A DNA stretch of 64,000 nt from Ciona savignyi (Eukaryota; Chordata; Ascidiacea; Phlebobranchia; Cionidae). The stretch is taken from assembly GCA_000149265.1 (NCBI GenBank), contig CH003266.1, positions 1,215,896-1,279,895 of the forward strand. Direction: 5' to 3'. The notes below the pieces were generated by a model. That model ran no database searches and had not been told where the DNA came from. It was given only the letters and a program-made list of their open reading frames with translations. Below, piece after piece: positions 10,601 through 21,118 of this stretch. Positions within the stretch are counted from its first letter, which is position 1. Each line of letters begins with the position of its first letter. The translations under genes and the position numbers were made by a program.

Positions 10601-13406
10601 CGGATTAATGGGTTCTACCAAATTGAAGGAACGTGTCTATCATATACAACACACTGCAATAGCTCCGGTAACCCAACGGTGGGCGCGAGGTGATCTGACG
10701 ATTGCATGTGTGTTAACCCCCTTGGTTTTCCCATTCATGGGGATAAAAATGAATATCCTATCCTTTCCTAACGTCTCTTGCGTTTTTACATATACATAAG
10801 TGCAATTTGTTACAACGAATATCCAAATCTAAATTATTTTATCCATTGACATACGAGTTACCGAACGTTACCAGTTGGTGTGTCAAGGCAATAAACCTGT
10901 CATTTTTCAGCTGTCCTGTCGTTTCGTGAGTTGCCCAACGAAGACGAGTTTCTGTTTTGACGTTCTCAATATAATCGACTTGGTGGCAATTGTTCCTTAC
11001 TTTGTAACAACTGCGTCGTTAGCAACAACGGACGAGACGGAAGGTTTGTGTTTCCCTTTATTTGATCGATTAAAAAAGCGTTTAATTTTAGGTTAAAGAA
11101 AGTAGGGCAATTTACTTCTAAACGATCGTTAAGGCACGTTTAAATCGGGCGGGGTTGTTGCGCGAGATTTAACTTTGTTTAGTTACAGTTATTTTTCAAA
11201 TTAATTTGTGTTTTGTGTTTCAATTTTTTTTATTGGCGTTCTTTGAACTATGCTGGATTTAATAGATTGAACCAATATTATTTGATACGTTATAATATGA
11301 CCAATGTATATTCGATACGTTATAACCAGTGGTTCTGCGACGGTATATGACCAATGGGTTGTTGCGATGTGTTTCACCTTGTACTCACTTTCTCCTAAAG
11401 CCGGCTCCCCCACAGCACTGGTCGCGCTTTACCGCACACTCTTCTTCAGGGCTCTATATCGTTTGGTCTTAATTAAATTTGGGTCGCTTAATTATTGTTC
11501 TTTTACCTAGGTTTGGCGGCCGCGTTCGCTATATTTATTAATTTATATTCATTTTTCAATGACGTGTTTTAACGACTGTTCGTTTTGCCGTCTTTTCCCG
11601 TTCCTGTGTCGTGATTATATTCGTTAGCCATTTTTAAAAACTGGGGCAAAAAAAATAAACTAAACTAAACTATGTTCTCAGATACGTCACAGAACTCGTC
11701 GAAGGGAATTTCCCTTGCGTTCATCCGTGTCGTTCGGTTGGTCCGTGTGTTCCGAATCTTCAAGTTATCGCGTCACTCCACCGGACTGCAGATACTGGGT
11801 CAAACTTTGAAGTCGAGTTTCCGAGAACTCGGTCTTCTTCTGTTCTTTGTTCTAATCGGGGTGGTCTTGTTTTCAAGCGCCGTTTACTTCGCAGGTTGGT
11901 TTACTAGTTTAGTTTATTTTTTTGTTTCCACGATGAAAACACAAATCCGGACTATTGAAAAGAAATGGAAAACGGGAAAAACGGCAAAACGACAGTCGTT
12001 AAAACACGTCTAAATACAAGCAATAAATTATTAAAATTCGGTAAAATTAGACGTGGCCGCTAAACCACCCCCCCCCAAAAAAAAAATTAAGTAAATAAAT
12101 TAAAAAATAATTAGTTGTTTATAAAACAAAAATTACACTATTACACTATAACACTAAGCCTCAAAGAAAAGTGTGCGGTAAATACTATTATTATTTAACG
12201 TAATTTCTTAAATGATAAAACGACAATCGTAAAGGGGCTTTGGTTTATTGCATTTTTTGTTTCTTGCTTTTGGTTGGTTAAACAGAGACAAGAAAATATG
12301 GTAATTGACATTCGTGAAAACATGTTCGACTCCAAGATGTATAAAAGCAAATCAAATGGACGCACTGACACACCATAAATCGTGCGGGTTAAAATGAAAC
12401 AAAATGAATATAACAGCTTCAAAGTGTTGTAAGCAGCGAGTGTTTTGTACTCTTATATATATTAATATATATATATATATATAGCCACTTAAACATATGG
12501 CCAGCAGACTGACTGCCTTTGTTTTTTTGCCCAAACAACCTTACCGTCCAATGCATTATGTTGCGAGATGGAACAAAAGTATTTATTACAGAGTAAAAGT
12601 TAGCTGTTTTGCTAGCTTTCGAATGATTTACTGCTTAACAACAACTTAAAAGTACGCATATCTACACATTAATAAGAACTGAATAAAATGAAATAAAAAC
12701 ACAACGCTATTTACAAAGTCCTTAACTTTATACAAATCGATTTAACTTTGTTTAGGATAGGATAATTATCTTCATCTCCGTGAATGGGAAAACCTAGGGG
12801 GTTAACACACGAGCTATCGTCAGATCACCTCGCGCTCACCGTCGGTTACCAGAGCTATTGCAATGTGTTGTATATGATAGACACGTTCCTTCAATTTAGT
12901 AGAACCCATTAATCCGCTGGGTTCAGGCAATGTCCGTAAAGTGCCTTGCCCAACCGACTGGCTAGCGACCAGTTTCGCACCTTTATTTTTTTGCTCCTTC
13001 GTTACAATAAAGAAGAACAGAACAATTATTTTAAATTAAGGAGGCAGAATAAAACGGCAAAACTACAGTAGTTAAAACATGTAGTGAATATACACATTAC
13101 ATATTAGAAAAAAAAACTTCATAATGATCGTTGTATTTTCCTACAGAAATCGACGCCCAACTCCCAGAAGGGAAGCAAACTTATTTCAAAAGCATCCCGG
13201 ATGCGTTTTGGTGGGCGATTGTCACCATGACCACGGTCGGGTATGGCGACATGCATCCAATCACTGTGGCCGGGAAGGTCGTAGGGAGCGTCTGCGCCTT
13301 GACAGGCATCCTATGCCTCGCTCTTCCCGTGCCGGTGATTGTGTCCAACTTTATGTACTTTTACCAGCGCGCCGTGGCGAACAAAACCCGAGAAGATATG
13401 AAATAG
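4663..13406 (+). CDS. Kv1: Shaker/Kv1-type voltage-gated potassium channel (5' end missing)
   Basis: Pore-forming plasma-membrane subunit of a voltage-gated K+ channel. Exons read from splice sites: 4663-4887, 8311-8437, 8935-9253, 9967-10102, 10911-11043, 11682-11894, 13147-13406. Their phases agree and give 470 codons plus TAG. Exons 1-2 encode the T1 tetramerisation domain ([19 protein letters not shown]). Exon 3 carries S1 (FCLETVP), exon 4 S2 (PFWIIE), exon 5 S3 ([12 protein letters not shown]). Exon 6 carries S4 with regularly spaced arginines ([18 protein letters not shown]) and S5. Exon 7 carries the pore with selectivity filter TVGYGD (residues 415-419) and S6 with PVPVIV. The family is clearly Kv1. 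The first visible exon is open at its 5' side with no in-frame Met, so the initiator exon lies upstream and was not found. The C-tail is only about 17 residues after S6 and lacks the usual PDZ-binding TDV end. Introns hold many SINEs. Confidence 0.95.
4908..5210 (-). mobile_element. tRNA-like SINE, near full length
   Basis: Starts (reverse) with the tail repeat GATAG/TATCC and ends with the tRNA-like head CTTAACCACTAGACTAA. It sits 20 bp downstream of the first visible Kv1 exon, inside the intron. Confidence 0.75.
5211..7797. other. Kv1 intron interior, no recognised exon
   Basis: Low-complexity AT-rich intron. At 6795-6850 there is a short piece (GGGACCCATTAGTTTCTGCTT) resembling the end of the foldback-associated repeat at 55288 and 57293. 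Nothing else was recognised. Confidence 0.5.
7798..8310 (+). repeat. Tandem duplication including a 3' splice site, split by a retroelement
   Basis: Block 7798-7898 is repeated at 8180-8278. Block 8124-8159 (GACATACAGAGATAAAATAA...TACTGTACAG) is repeated at 8275-8310, where it forms the acceptor of the second Kv1 exon. A (TAAAC)n-tailed element sits between the two halves of the first copy. Confidence 0.7.
7907..8090 (-). mobile_element. (TAAAC)n-tailed retroelement copy
   Basis: Reverse copy with a TAAAC tail at 7907-7920 and the shared body (GGCAAAACGAACAGTCGTTA). It lies in the Kv1 intron, inside the duplicated block. Confidence 0.6.
8601..8835 (+). mobile_element. tRNA-like SINE, diverged
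   Basis: Head GGTTGCAGGTACGAAACTGG through tail TATCCTATTCTAT. An internal deletion removes the GGTAACCCGACGG box. It lies in the Kv1 intron between exons 2 and 3. Confidence 0.6.
9669..9908 (+). mobile_element. tRNA-like SINE, 5' truncated
   Basis: Begins at TCGGTTGTGTCCTTGGGCAA and ends in an imperfect TATCC tail. The head is missing. It ends about 60 bp before Kv1 exon 4. Confidence 0.7.
10163..10402 (+). mobile_element. tRNA-like SINE with internal deletions
   Basis: The head CCCGGTTAGTCTGGCGGTTA is intact. The region around GGTGGGCGCGAGG and the CACGGGGATAAACATG box are deleted. Tail TATCCTATCC. Confidence 0.7.
10594..10770 (+). mobile_element. tRNA-like SINE, 3' half
   Basis: Starts at ACCCAGCGGATTAATGGGTT and ends in TATCCTATCC. 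5' truncated, about 140 bp upstream of Kv1 exon 5. Confidence 0.7.
11395..11671 (+). mobile_element. (TAAAC)n-tailed retroelement, upstream flank of Kv1 exon 6
   Basis: Body with CACACTCTTCTTCAGGGCTC and GTTTTGCCGTCTTTTCCCG, tail AATAAACTAAACTAAAC ending 10 bp before the acceptor AG of the exon at 11682. It is in the same orientation as the gene. Confidence 0.7.
11905..12180 (-). mobile_element. (TAAAC)n-tailed retroelement, downstream flank of Kv1 exon 6
   Basis: Inverted partner of the copy at 11395-11671: TTAGTTTATTTTTTTG start, GGCAAAACGACAGTCGTTAA body and AGTGTGCGGTAAA end. It starts about 10 bp after the donor of the exon ending at 11894. Confidence 0.7.
12754..12982 (-). mobile_element. 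tRNA-like SINE, head truncated
   Basis: Tail GGATAGGATA at its left end, running to CGACCAGTTTCGCACC. The tRNA-like head is cut, where a fragment of the (TAAAC)n-tailed element (about 12993-13080, reverse) joins. Confidence 0.7.
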
Positions 13407-13788
13407 TGATCACGTTAAAACTTGCCATGCTCTTACCGATCAAAAACGAGGCCCCAAATGAAAGTCGACATGCTACACAAGTTAGCGCGCTCTTTTTAAA
13501 CCGTCAGCGATACACGGGCATCCATCATATTATGACCTATGTCATATACTGTACTTCGGTCGCTATGAATATTTTTGCTCTTTTATTCAGTCGTGAAGAT
13601 GATTTCTTAGTTCCACACGAAGCCAAAGAACAAGTTCCATTTTAACCGAGTAATCTTCATCGTTTTATTGAGCAACTTATCACAGACCACCCATAACATA
13701 TAAATTATTCTTTATTGTAAATTTATACTTCACCGTGTAGTTTGCGTTATCACGCGTCATTTTCACATCGATGGATTGTTATAGAAGT

Positions 13789-13794
13789 AATAAA
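13789..13794 (+). terminator. Poly(A) signal of Kv1 gene
   Basis: AATAAA about 380 bp after the Kv1 stop codon, in AT-rich 3' sequence. It is the first clear hexamer downstream on this strand. Confidence 0.5.
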
Positions 13795-16270
13795 TATATA
13801 TAATACTGTTTCTATTTTGACGTTGATTTCCTTTGTATGGCCCAGGTATGGATGGCGGGGTGTCTTTTTGTCCAAAATCTAAAGTTTTGTATCCTTGCGT
13901 TGGAATGCTTTATACCACATGCATCATAGCGATTGTGTATAACTATGTAGACAGTGGTTACCCGGTCATTTCTGGAGAACCTGTTTGTAAACAAGTCCAC
14001 CTTTTGCATATCACTAATATCATACTGCGAGTTATATCGAAGCTAGATCATTAAATGAGGCTTTCCCTGGCGAGTTTTTCCACGATTACCAAAGAGTGAT
14101 CTTTTAAGGTAAATTATATTTCAAATTATTTAACGATAACCGTATATAGCAGACATGGGCAACATATAGATTTTGACCGACCCACAAACACTGTATCTAA
14201 CCATACCATGTCATTAAGATAGTGAATATTTTTTATGTCCCGCCCACCAAGAACTTCATTTTCCCACATCTAGTCCGTTGATTAAAGACGTTGCCCACCC
14301 TGGTATATAGAAAATCACTAAGTGGGGATTTCCCTCACGACCAGTTACCCGACTATTGCAGTAATGATCTGTTTCAATGTACAATTCCCGAAAAATGATA
14401 TGGAATATTCATCATTGACTTCATCTCATACCTATAAACAAGTTAAAGTTGGTTCTTTTTATATCCTCGTGCGCAGGTTGAACGCAGCAAATGTACATCA
14501 TTCGTATAGCTTAAGACCTATTAATATATAGGTCAGATCAACTATTTTTTCAAAGTTGCCTGGAAAGCGACAAACAACAGGTTTAATTGAAATCAGTTGA
14601 CGGGCGAAGTTCGCTATTAGAATAGTAACGTTACACCAGTTTCACCATTAAGACAAACTTTGATTATTTGCTCTGAGATGTATAACATCCAACGAGACAC
14701 AAATTTTTAGTTTTATCACCTGCGAAAACATTGGACAGGATACTCGCGTTTATCCCCGTGAGTGGAACAACGAAGGTCGTTATAATATAGTCAATATTGA
14801 AATGACTTAAATGCCCGCAGTTGGGTTACATCCATTGCAATAAAGTGATCGGTTATTAAGCAAAATAAGTTTGCAACATCACAGAATTAATTGTATTTCC
14901 ACAGAAAAGTGTCAGAGACAAATCATTTTATTGGCTATTACCATCATAATCTAAATGTTTTATACTTCATATAAATTCACAAACAAAACTAGGCTATAAT
15001 CAAAAGATAGAAATACTTCTTCCTTATTTACTCTATTATCCGTTTCTTATTCAAATAGAATCTATTTTAAAACATTAAAAGAATGTTTCGATGTATTTAT
15101 CAAACATTAAACGTCATTCGTGTTGCAAGGCCAGTCGAGGAATGTATGTAAAGTCGACATGTTAGCAAATACCTGGGGAATTTAGATGAATAAATAGAAA
15201 AGTAGGGTAACTTGACGACAAAGTTAAATTGTTAGGGTAAGTGTTAGTGGTGGGATTAGCGTTAGGATTGATTGTACAGTTAAATTTCCTATTTTTGTTT
15301 AGCAATTATTTTTCCTTCCCTTATATTTTCCCTTTTATCATTGCCTCACATACCTTAACATAATCTGCAAACACAATTGTTTTTTAGAACATATTATTCA
15401 GACTTATGTTGACTCGTCGTGTGAATTTAGCAGATGTTGCTGTTTAAGTGGCAGTATATCAACTGCGTGCGTGTTCAGTGCCAAACTATAAGGCCAGTCT
15501 AATTTAACCTTGAGTTGAGCTATAAACGGTAAAGTATTTATATATCGTACGGTAGGTGATATATAATGAGCCCCTTGAGAAATGGTAGTTGCAATACATT
15601 TATCTCGCACAGTGTTAAATTGCAATTTTGGCATGATGTAAACCTAGGTAATAGCGAAGGTTTATAGGTAACGAGATATTAATACTCTTAAAGTTTTTTT
15701 GGCCTAATTAGGTAAAGGAAATCTAATATTTTACCGGATTTTGTTACATTTTACTGGGACAAAATTTGAATATGCGAAAGGCTCGTAACTTAGACCATAC
15801 TTTACCGTACCCACTCTTAACCGTTTTCCAATAATTCCCCTCAAATGGTCCCCACTTAAATTAATGATCATTCAGTCTACTTTTAGGTAGGGACCGAATA
15901 GACAAAAATTATTTAATCACGTAACATTTTAATACATAAATGGAAAGAAAATTAAAAAAAATCGACAAATGGAAAGAAAATTAAAAAAATCGACATATCT
16001 TCCGAAATATGCGAAACTAGCAATTAATCTATACCTAAAGACATGTACGAACACAAAGAGAATTAAATTTATTTGCATTTTTGTCCTTATCTTGTTGACT
16101 TAGATGGAATTAGCGGTTAGACTTTAGAAAGAAAATAATATCGCAATCCGTTTAATCGTTTTTGCCTGACGGGAATTCCCCGCGAGGTCATAAAACATGA
16201 TGGAGATGCAATTGACTGTGGTTTAATTAGTGGCGGTTGAATAGAAACTAACATATTTTAAAAGTTCACA
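13795..16270. other. Spacer between Kv1 and DNase I-like genes
   Basis: AT-rich, no gene recognised. It contains a decayed SINE fragment at about 14735-14850 (TTTATCCCCGTGAGTGG) and a short direct repeat of GGAAAGAAAATTAAAAAAATCGAC at 15940-15995. Confidence 0.5.
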
Positions 16271-16274
16271 TTAC

Positions 16275-16282
16275 TATAAAAA
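16275..16282 (+). promoter_or_regulatory. Candidate TATA box of DNase I-like gene
   Basis: TATAAAAA lies about 150 bp upstream of the ATG at 16429. This would give a 5' UTR of roughly 120 nt if transcription starts about 30 bp further on. Sequence match only. Confidence 0.4.
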
Positions 16283-16428
16283 CCAGATGAGCGCAAACCA
16301 AATTTTTGGTAGATAATCCTGACACAGGTTCCCCATAGTACAAAAATATTATGACTTATAATTTTTTACGGCCACGGAAAAATACCTGAATTCTCCTGTT
16401 TTATTTTAACACACAACGTGAAGTTAAA

Positions 16429-19400
16429 ATGATTTCTGTGTTACTCACTTGCTGCCTACTCGGCTACGCTTCGGCGACCCCGCTTCTGATTGGTGCGTTC
16501 AACATTCAAATATTCGGCCAATCAAAAATGGACAAACCGCAAGTTGTTGACATATTGATTGAGGTAAGTTCACCAGAAAAATAACAAGCTGGTAATAAAT
16601 GTCAGAAACAGTTGTTCTTTAGTTTATCGTATATCATTTTTATATAACATTTATCGTTAATTAAGTGCCTTCATATCTATGGTTTTAACCTTATTTTACT
16701 ATAAAGTATTTGATTTCTACCATGTCTATACTATGTTGTTCATTTTTACGAGTTTTTGAGGTAACGCTTAAATGAAATGCATTTTTAATGTTTTTGTTGT
16801 TTAAACCTAACTATTTATTTTATGACGTCACAGATAGTGCAACGCTATGACATTCTAATGATCCAAGAGATTCGAGATTCTGCTGGGACCGCTCTACCAG
16901 AACTAGTCGATGATGTGAACGCTGTATCGTCGGTTCCCTACGACTTTGTCGTTAGCCCTCGTACCGGTAGAACAAGTAGCAAAGAGCAATACGGCTACAT
17001 TTTCCGGTAACTTGGTTTGTAGAATCGTTGTTTTTAACTCGGTGATAGGACTGGGATCAAGCTCGTAAATGACTTGACTCGAGTCAGGTTCGTTATTGAC
17101 TTGAGTCGAGTCAGACTCGAGTACCATTTTTTTAACTCGGTGATAGGACTGGGATCAAGCTCGTAAATGACTTGACTCGAATCAGGTTCGTCATTGACTT
17201 GAGTCGAGTCAGACTCGAGTCCCATTTTTTTAACTCGGTGATAGGACTGGGGTCAAGCTCGTAAATGACTTGACTCGAGTCAGGTTCGTTATTGACTTGA
17301 GTCGAGTCAGACTCGAGTCCCATTTTTTTAACTCGGTGATAGGACTGGGATCAAGCTCGTAAATGACTTGACTCGAGTCAGGTTCGTTATTGACTTGAGT
17401 CGAGTCAGACTCGAGTCCCATTTTTTAACTCGGTGATAGGACTGGGATCAGGCTCGTAAATGACTTGACTCGTGTCAGGTTCGTCATTGACTTGAGTCGA
17501 GTCAGACTCGAGGTCTATTTTTAACTTAAGTCGAACCATCAAAATTACTTGACTTTACTCAAGTCTGCATAAAAATGAGCTATCCCGAGTAAGTATGTTT
17601 GGATAAAATACGATAAGAGTGGTGTCAATTGATTATATACTCATATTTATTGCAGGCCAGCATTTTTAATATTCTTTAACCGGTGTTCTTCACTTGTAAT
17701 TAAAAAATAACATAGTGCAATAAACTAAACAAATAATTTAAGTTCTATAGAGTCTAATTTGACTTGCCATTTTTAAGACGTGTACTTGACAAACTGTTAA
17801 ATGACTGGAATTGTAATTGCATATACGGCGACATGATCTTTACTTGGTTACACTGACTCTGGTACAACATGCGGCTTGCTGTTAAACCATACCGTTATGT
17901 TTTTTACCGCCCTGGTTAAGATATAGAAAACAAGGTCAGTGACAGATTGATGTACGGCACAGATAATCTTCAGTTTACCTCGTATACACAGCCGAGTTGT
18001 CGGAGCTGTTGCACTGTGTGATATGATTGATAGAGCAATAGTACATGATACAGCAACAACATGTTATTTACGTTCAGATCAGACAAAGTAAGCGTGATTG
18101 GTGAATATCAATGGCCAGACAATGCTGATGTATTCGAGAGAGAACCATACTCTGTTCAATTTTCGAGGAAATCTGCAGGTATTTCATAAATGTTCTCAAA
18201 GTTATAGTAACCAACTTGTCCGGCACGTTGGTCTAGTGGTTAAGTGCGTCGAAATTTTAATCGAAAGGTTGCAGGTGCGAAACTGGTCGCTAGCTAGTCG
18301 GTTGTGTCCTTGGGCAAGGCACTTTACGGACATTGCTTGAACCCAGCGGAATAATGGATTCTACCAAATTAAAGGAACGTGTTTATCATATACAACACAA
18401 TGAAATAGCTCCGATAACCCGACGGTGGGCGCGAGGTGATGTGACGATTGCCCCTGTGTTAACCCCCTAGGTTTTCCCATTCACGGGGATAAACATAAAT
18501 ATCCTATTCTAATTACTGATTTACTTTAGTAAGAACACTTTTCTAATACAAGACGCATTAGGTTCTCAGAAGACATTTAGCTACATCTCTATCCATGCAA
18601 AACCAGATGACGCAGTCTCCGAAATCGATCATTTGGATGACGTTTATGATGACGTCGCAAAGATATACGGGGAGGTGACGTCATGCGTATGATGTAATCT
18701 AAGATGACAGCGATTTTTATATTCCTACCGCATGTTTGGTTATCATTGAACTCTTTACCTTGGGCCGACAGGTTGGTCTAACGGTTAAGTGCGTTGCCTT
18801 TAAATCGAAAGGTTGAAGGTGCGAAACTAGTCGCTAACTAGTCCCTAGCTAGTCGGTTGTGTTTTTGGGCAAGGCACTTCACGGACATTGCCTGAACTCA
18901 GCGGATTAATGGGTTGTACCAAATTCAAGGAACGTGTCTATCATACACAACACACTGCAATAGCTCCGGTAACCCGACGATGGGCGCGAGGTGATCTGAT
19001 GATTGCCCGTGTGCTAACACCCTTGGTTTTCCCATTCACGGGGATAAACATAAATATCCTATCCCATCCTTATTACTGTAACTTGATTCTTTGCATCGCA
19101 GGACGCGATGATTGCTGGTGATTTTAACGCTGATTGCAGCTACGTCTGCTCCACATGTTGGCAATCCATTGATATGTGGACCGACCCGAGATTCACGTGG
19201 CTTATTGGTTCCAACGTCGATACAACCGTCAGCAGTACAGACTGTGCCTATGACAGGTTTGTTGATGTTAGACCGGTTAGTTTTTTTTATAACTGAGCCA
19301 AGTTTCGAACCCATAGTGGGCTCGTTACTCGGTCCGTTTTTGTATAAGAGTCGGTATATGTATCGGTCGCGTTAACCATTTGGCCAAACGACCATTCTTA

Positions 19401-21092
19401 TACCGGTTAGTTTTACTGGAAGTTGGTGGAGTTGAAAGCAGACGCCAACTAGTCGGTCGTGTCCTTGAAAAAGCCACAATGGCGCACATTTCTTAAACCT
19501 AGAGAATTCATGCGATAAACAAACAGCAGTGGTAACTCCATCGCATTCAACACACAACAAAAGAATCGTTATCCCGCTGTATCTTGCTTGTTTAACACTC
19601 TCACGAATTCCGCTTGTATAACGCCCCTCCCTGCATTTTGTCATCTTAAGGTTGCACATAAGTGTCATATGGCATCTTATGTTTATGTTTTATGTTGCCT
19701 AATGGTGCTAATTTGAGAGCGCCACGGTTATGCATGCACATTATTGCACAATATTTTGCTTATTGCAAAATGGACAACGTTCGTTTATGAGTTGGGTATA
19801 ATAGTTGCAAACAATGATTGCGTCGTGGAAATTTGTTTAGCAAACTACATAAACATTCGCTTTGAAGTCAACTCAATGGTTTGTAAGTCGTTAATAATTT
19901 TTGCTCCTCGTGATCACTTGATCCTTTAACAGATTCTCTCATTATTTCTGGCGCCTAGTTTCAAACCCACCATTACTGGGTTGTCACTCGGTTCGTTTTT
20001 TAACTTCCATCGCATAGTCGTTGTCGTTAACTATACGCTGTCACTAAAACAGGACTAACGAGCTTTTTATAGAATTGTCGTGGCTGGTAGCGCAATGACT
20101 GCCAACTCTGGACCGGGAAGTGTGTTTCGTTTTGACCTGGAATACAAGCTAAGTTACGAAGAGGTTGGTATTTGTATTATATGATTTTGTGATGAAAACA
20201 CTGCATTTGTTGGGGTGTCTCTAAATACTACAGGATCGCTTGGATCGCTTGGATCACTTAGATTGCTATGAAAAGAATTCTAACCCTGTCCCAAACACTA
20301 ATCTCAACCCCAGAACTAACTTTAACCCCAACCCTAACATTAATATCATGGCTGTAATTACGAAGTATAGTAAGCGCTCCAAGCGATTCAAGTGCTCCAT
20401 GCGATCCTGGTAGTATTTATAGGTACCATTTTGTTGCGCAATTTTTATGTGCAGTGTATAATGTAGCAGGGAATCATATTAATACAAAGCGATTTCTCCA
20501 AAGGAGATTTCATCAATTTACCCGTGCTGTAATAACTTTTGTGGGTAATCACAGGAATCTGTCACCTGGTCCGGCCGATTACATTATTGGTAAAACTCAA
20601 CCTGAAAAGTGATCGATATTTTAAAACTAATTACAAGCTCGCCACTGCGTAAACTATAAATCGACACTGGGTACAAATTAATCTTTATTGTAAAGCGACA
20701 CTGGGTACGAATTATTCTGTGTTGTAAAGCGACACTGGGTACGAATTATTCTGTGTTATAAAGCGACACTGGGTACGAATTATTCTGTGTTATAAAGCGA
20801 CACTGGGTACGAATTATTCTGTGTTGTAAAGCGACACTGGGTACGAATTATTCTGTGTTGTAAAGCGACACTGGGTACGAATTATTCTGTGTTATAAAGC
20901 GACACTGGGTACAAAATTAATCTGTTTTGTAAAGCGACTCTGGGTACGAATTAATCTGACTTTATCCTGCGTTAAACGCCACCTGCATTTTTACCTAATT
21001 ATGTTCCTAGAACCTATGTTTCATCTGTTTTAATTACTTTTTAGACGAAAGACGTGAGCGATCATTATCCGGTCGAGTTCCTTCTAAACTAG
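16429..21092 (+). CDS. Secreted DNase I-family endonuclease
   Basis: Mg/Ca-dependent endonuclease of the DNase I / DNase1L3 family, probably secreted. Exons: 16429-16563, 16834-17006, 18078-18178, 18530-18674, 19102-19256, 20073-20163, 21045-21092. Residues 1-16 look like a signal peptide (ending GYASA), followed by GAFNIQIFG. Family motifs follow in order: MIQEIRD, SKEQYGY, FEREPY, SIHAKPDDAVSEID, AGDFNADCSYV, TDPRFTWLIG, DTTV, DCAYDR and SDHYPVEF. These hold the expected catalytic Glu, His, Asp and His and the CSY/CAYDR disulfide pair. Length is about 282 residues, as usual for the family. Oddity: exon 3 ends in phase 1 but exon 4 must start in phase 2 to keep the homologous frame, a one-base mismatch. 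The tightly bonded loop after the first Asp-Gln region of mammalian DNase I lacks its two cysteines here. Introns carry a 98-bp and a 34-bp minisatellite, two SINEs and a MITE. Confidence 0.9.
17034..17530 (+). repeat. 98-bp minisatellite, five copies
   Basis: Units start TTAACTCGGTGATAGGACTG and recur every 98 bp. Each unit contains several close copies of the palindrome GACTCGAGTC. It lies in intron 2 of the DNase I-like gene, directly after exon 2. Confidence 0.9.
18219..18510 (+). mobile_element. tRNA-like SINE, full length
   Basis: Head TCCGGCACGTTGGTCTAGTG through CACGGGGATAAACATAAATA and TATCCTATTC tail. It fills most of DNase I-like intron 3 and ends 20 bp before exon 4. Confidence 0.8.
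18764..19070 (+). mobile_element. tRNA-like SINE, full length
   Basis: Head GGCCGACAGGTTGGTCTAAC through tail TATCCTATCCCATCC. It carries a local duplication of the CTAGTCGCTAACTAGTC box. It lies in intron 4 of the DNase I-like gene. Confidence 0.8.
19288..19384 (-). mobile_element. Short tRNA-like SINE (second family)
   Basis: The reverse strand reads GGCCAAATGGTTAACGCGAC (A-box-like) to GGGTTCGAAACTTGGCTCAG (B-box-like). The T-run on the + strand side is the A tail. It lies in DNase I-like intron 5. Confidence 0.7.
19940..20040 (-). mobile_element. Short tRNA-like SINE, diverged
   Basis: The AAACCCACCATTACTGGGTT box and GTTAACTATACG head match the second SINE family with many changes. It lies just before exon 6 of the DNase I-like gene. 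Confidence 0.5.
20213..20428. mobile_element. GGTGCCTCTAAATAC MITE, copy 1
   Basis: Inverted ends GGGTGTCTCTAAATACTACA and TGTAGTATTTATAGGTACC-like. Flanks ATTTGTTG (20205-20212) and TTTTGTTG (20429-20436) agree at 7 of 8 bases. It lies in the last intron of the DNase I-like gene. Confidence 0.75.
20650..20960 (+). repeat. 34-bp minisatellite, about eight copies
   Basis: The unit core GCGACACTGGGTACGAATTA recurs every 34 bp with few changes. It lies in the last intron of the DNase I-like gene. Confidence 0.9.
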
Positions 21093-21112
21093 GAGGAATC
21101 TAGTAGTTGCTG

Positions 21113-21118
21113 AATAAA
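21113..21118 (+). terminator. Poly(A) signal of DNase I-like gene
   Basis: AATAAA 21 bp after the TAG stop at 21090-21092. If used, the 3' UTR is very short. Confidence 0.5.

Noticed and set aside
10608-10799. Small proteins with a [20 protein letters not shown] sequence, seen at many places
   Set aside because: Same frame of the tRNA-like SINE in each copy; no sign of selection for coding.
12450-12485. (TA)n stretch
   Set aside because: Simple microsatellite in a Kv1 intron with no further structure.
13124-13645. Long open frame overlapping the last Kv1 exon
   Set aside because: It is a shifted frame over the pore exon, continued by chance into the 3' region. The TVGYGD frame is the real one.
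17034-17421. Repeated short proteins with near-identical sequence
   Set aside because: They are translations of the 98-bp minisatellite.
19288-19384. Possible functional tRNA gene
   Set aside because: A- and B-box-like parts are present, but the cloverleaf arms do not pair and an A-rich tail follows, so it is a SINE.
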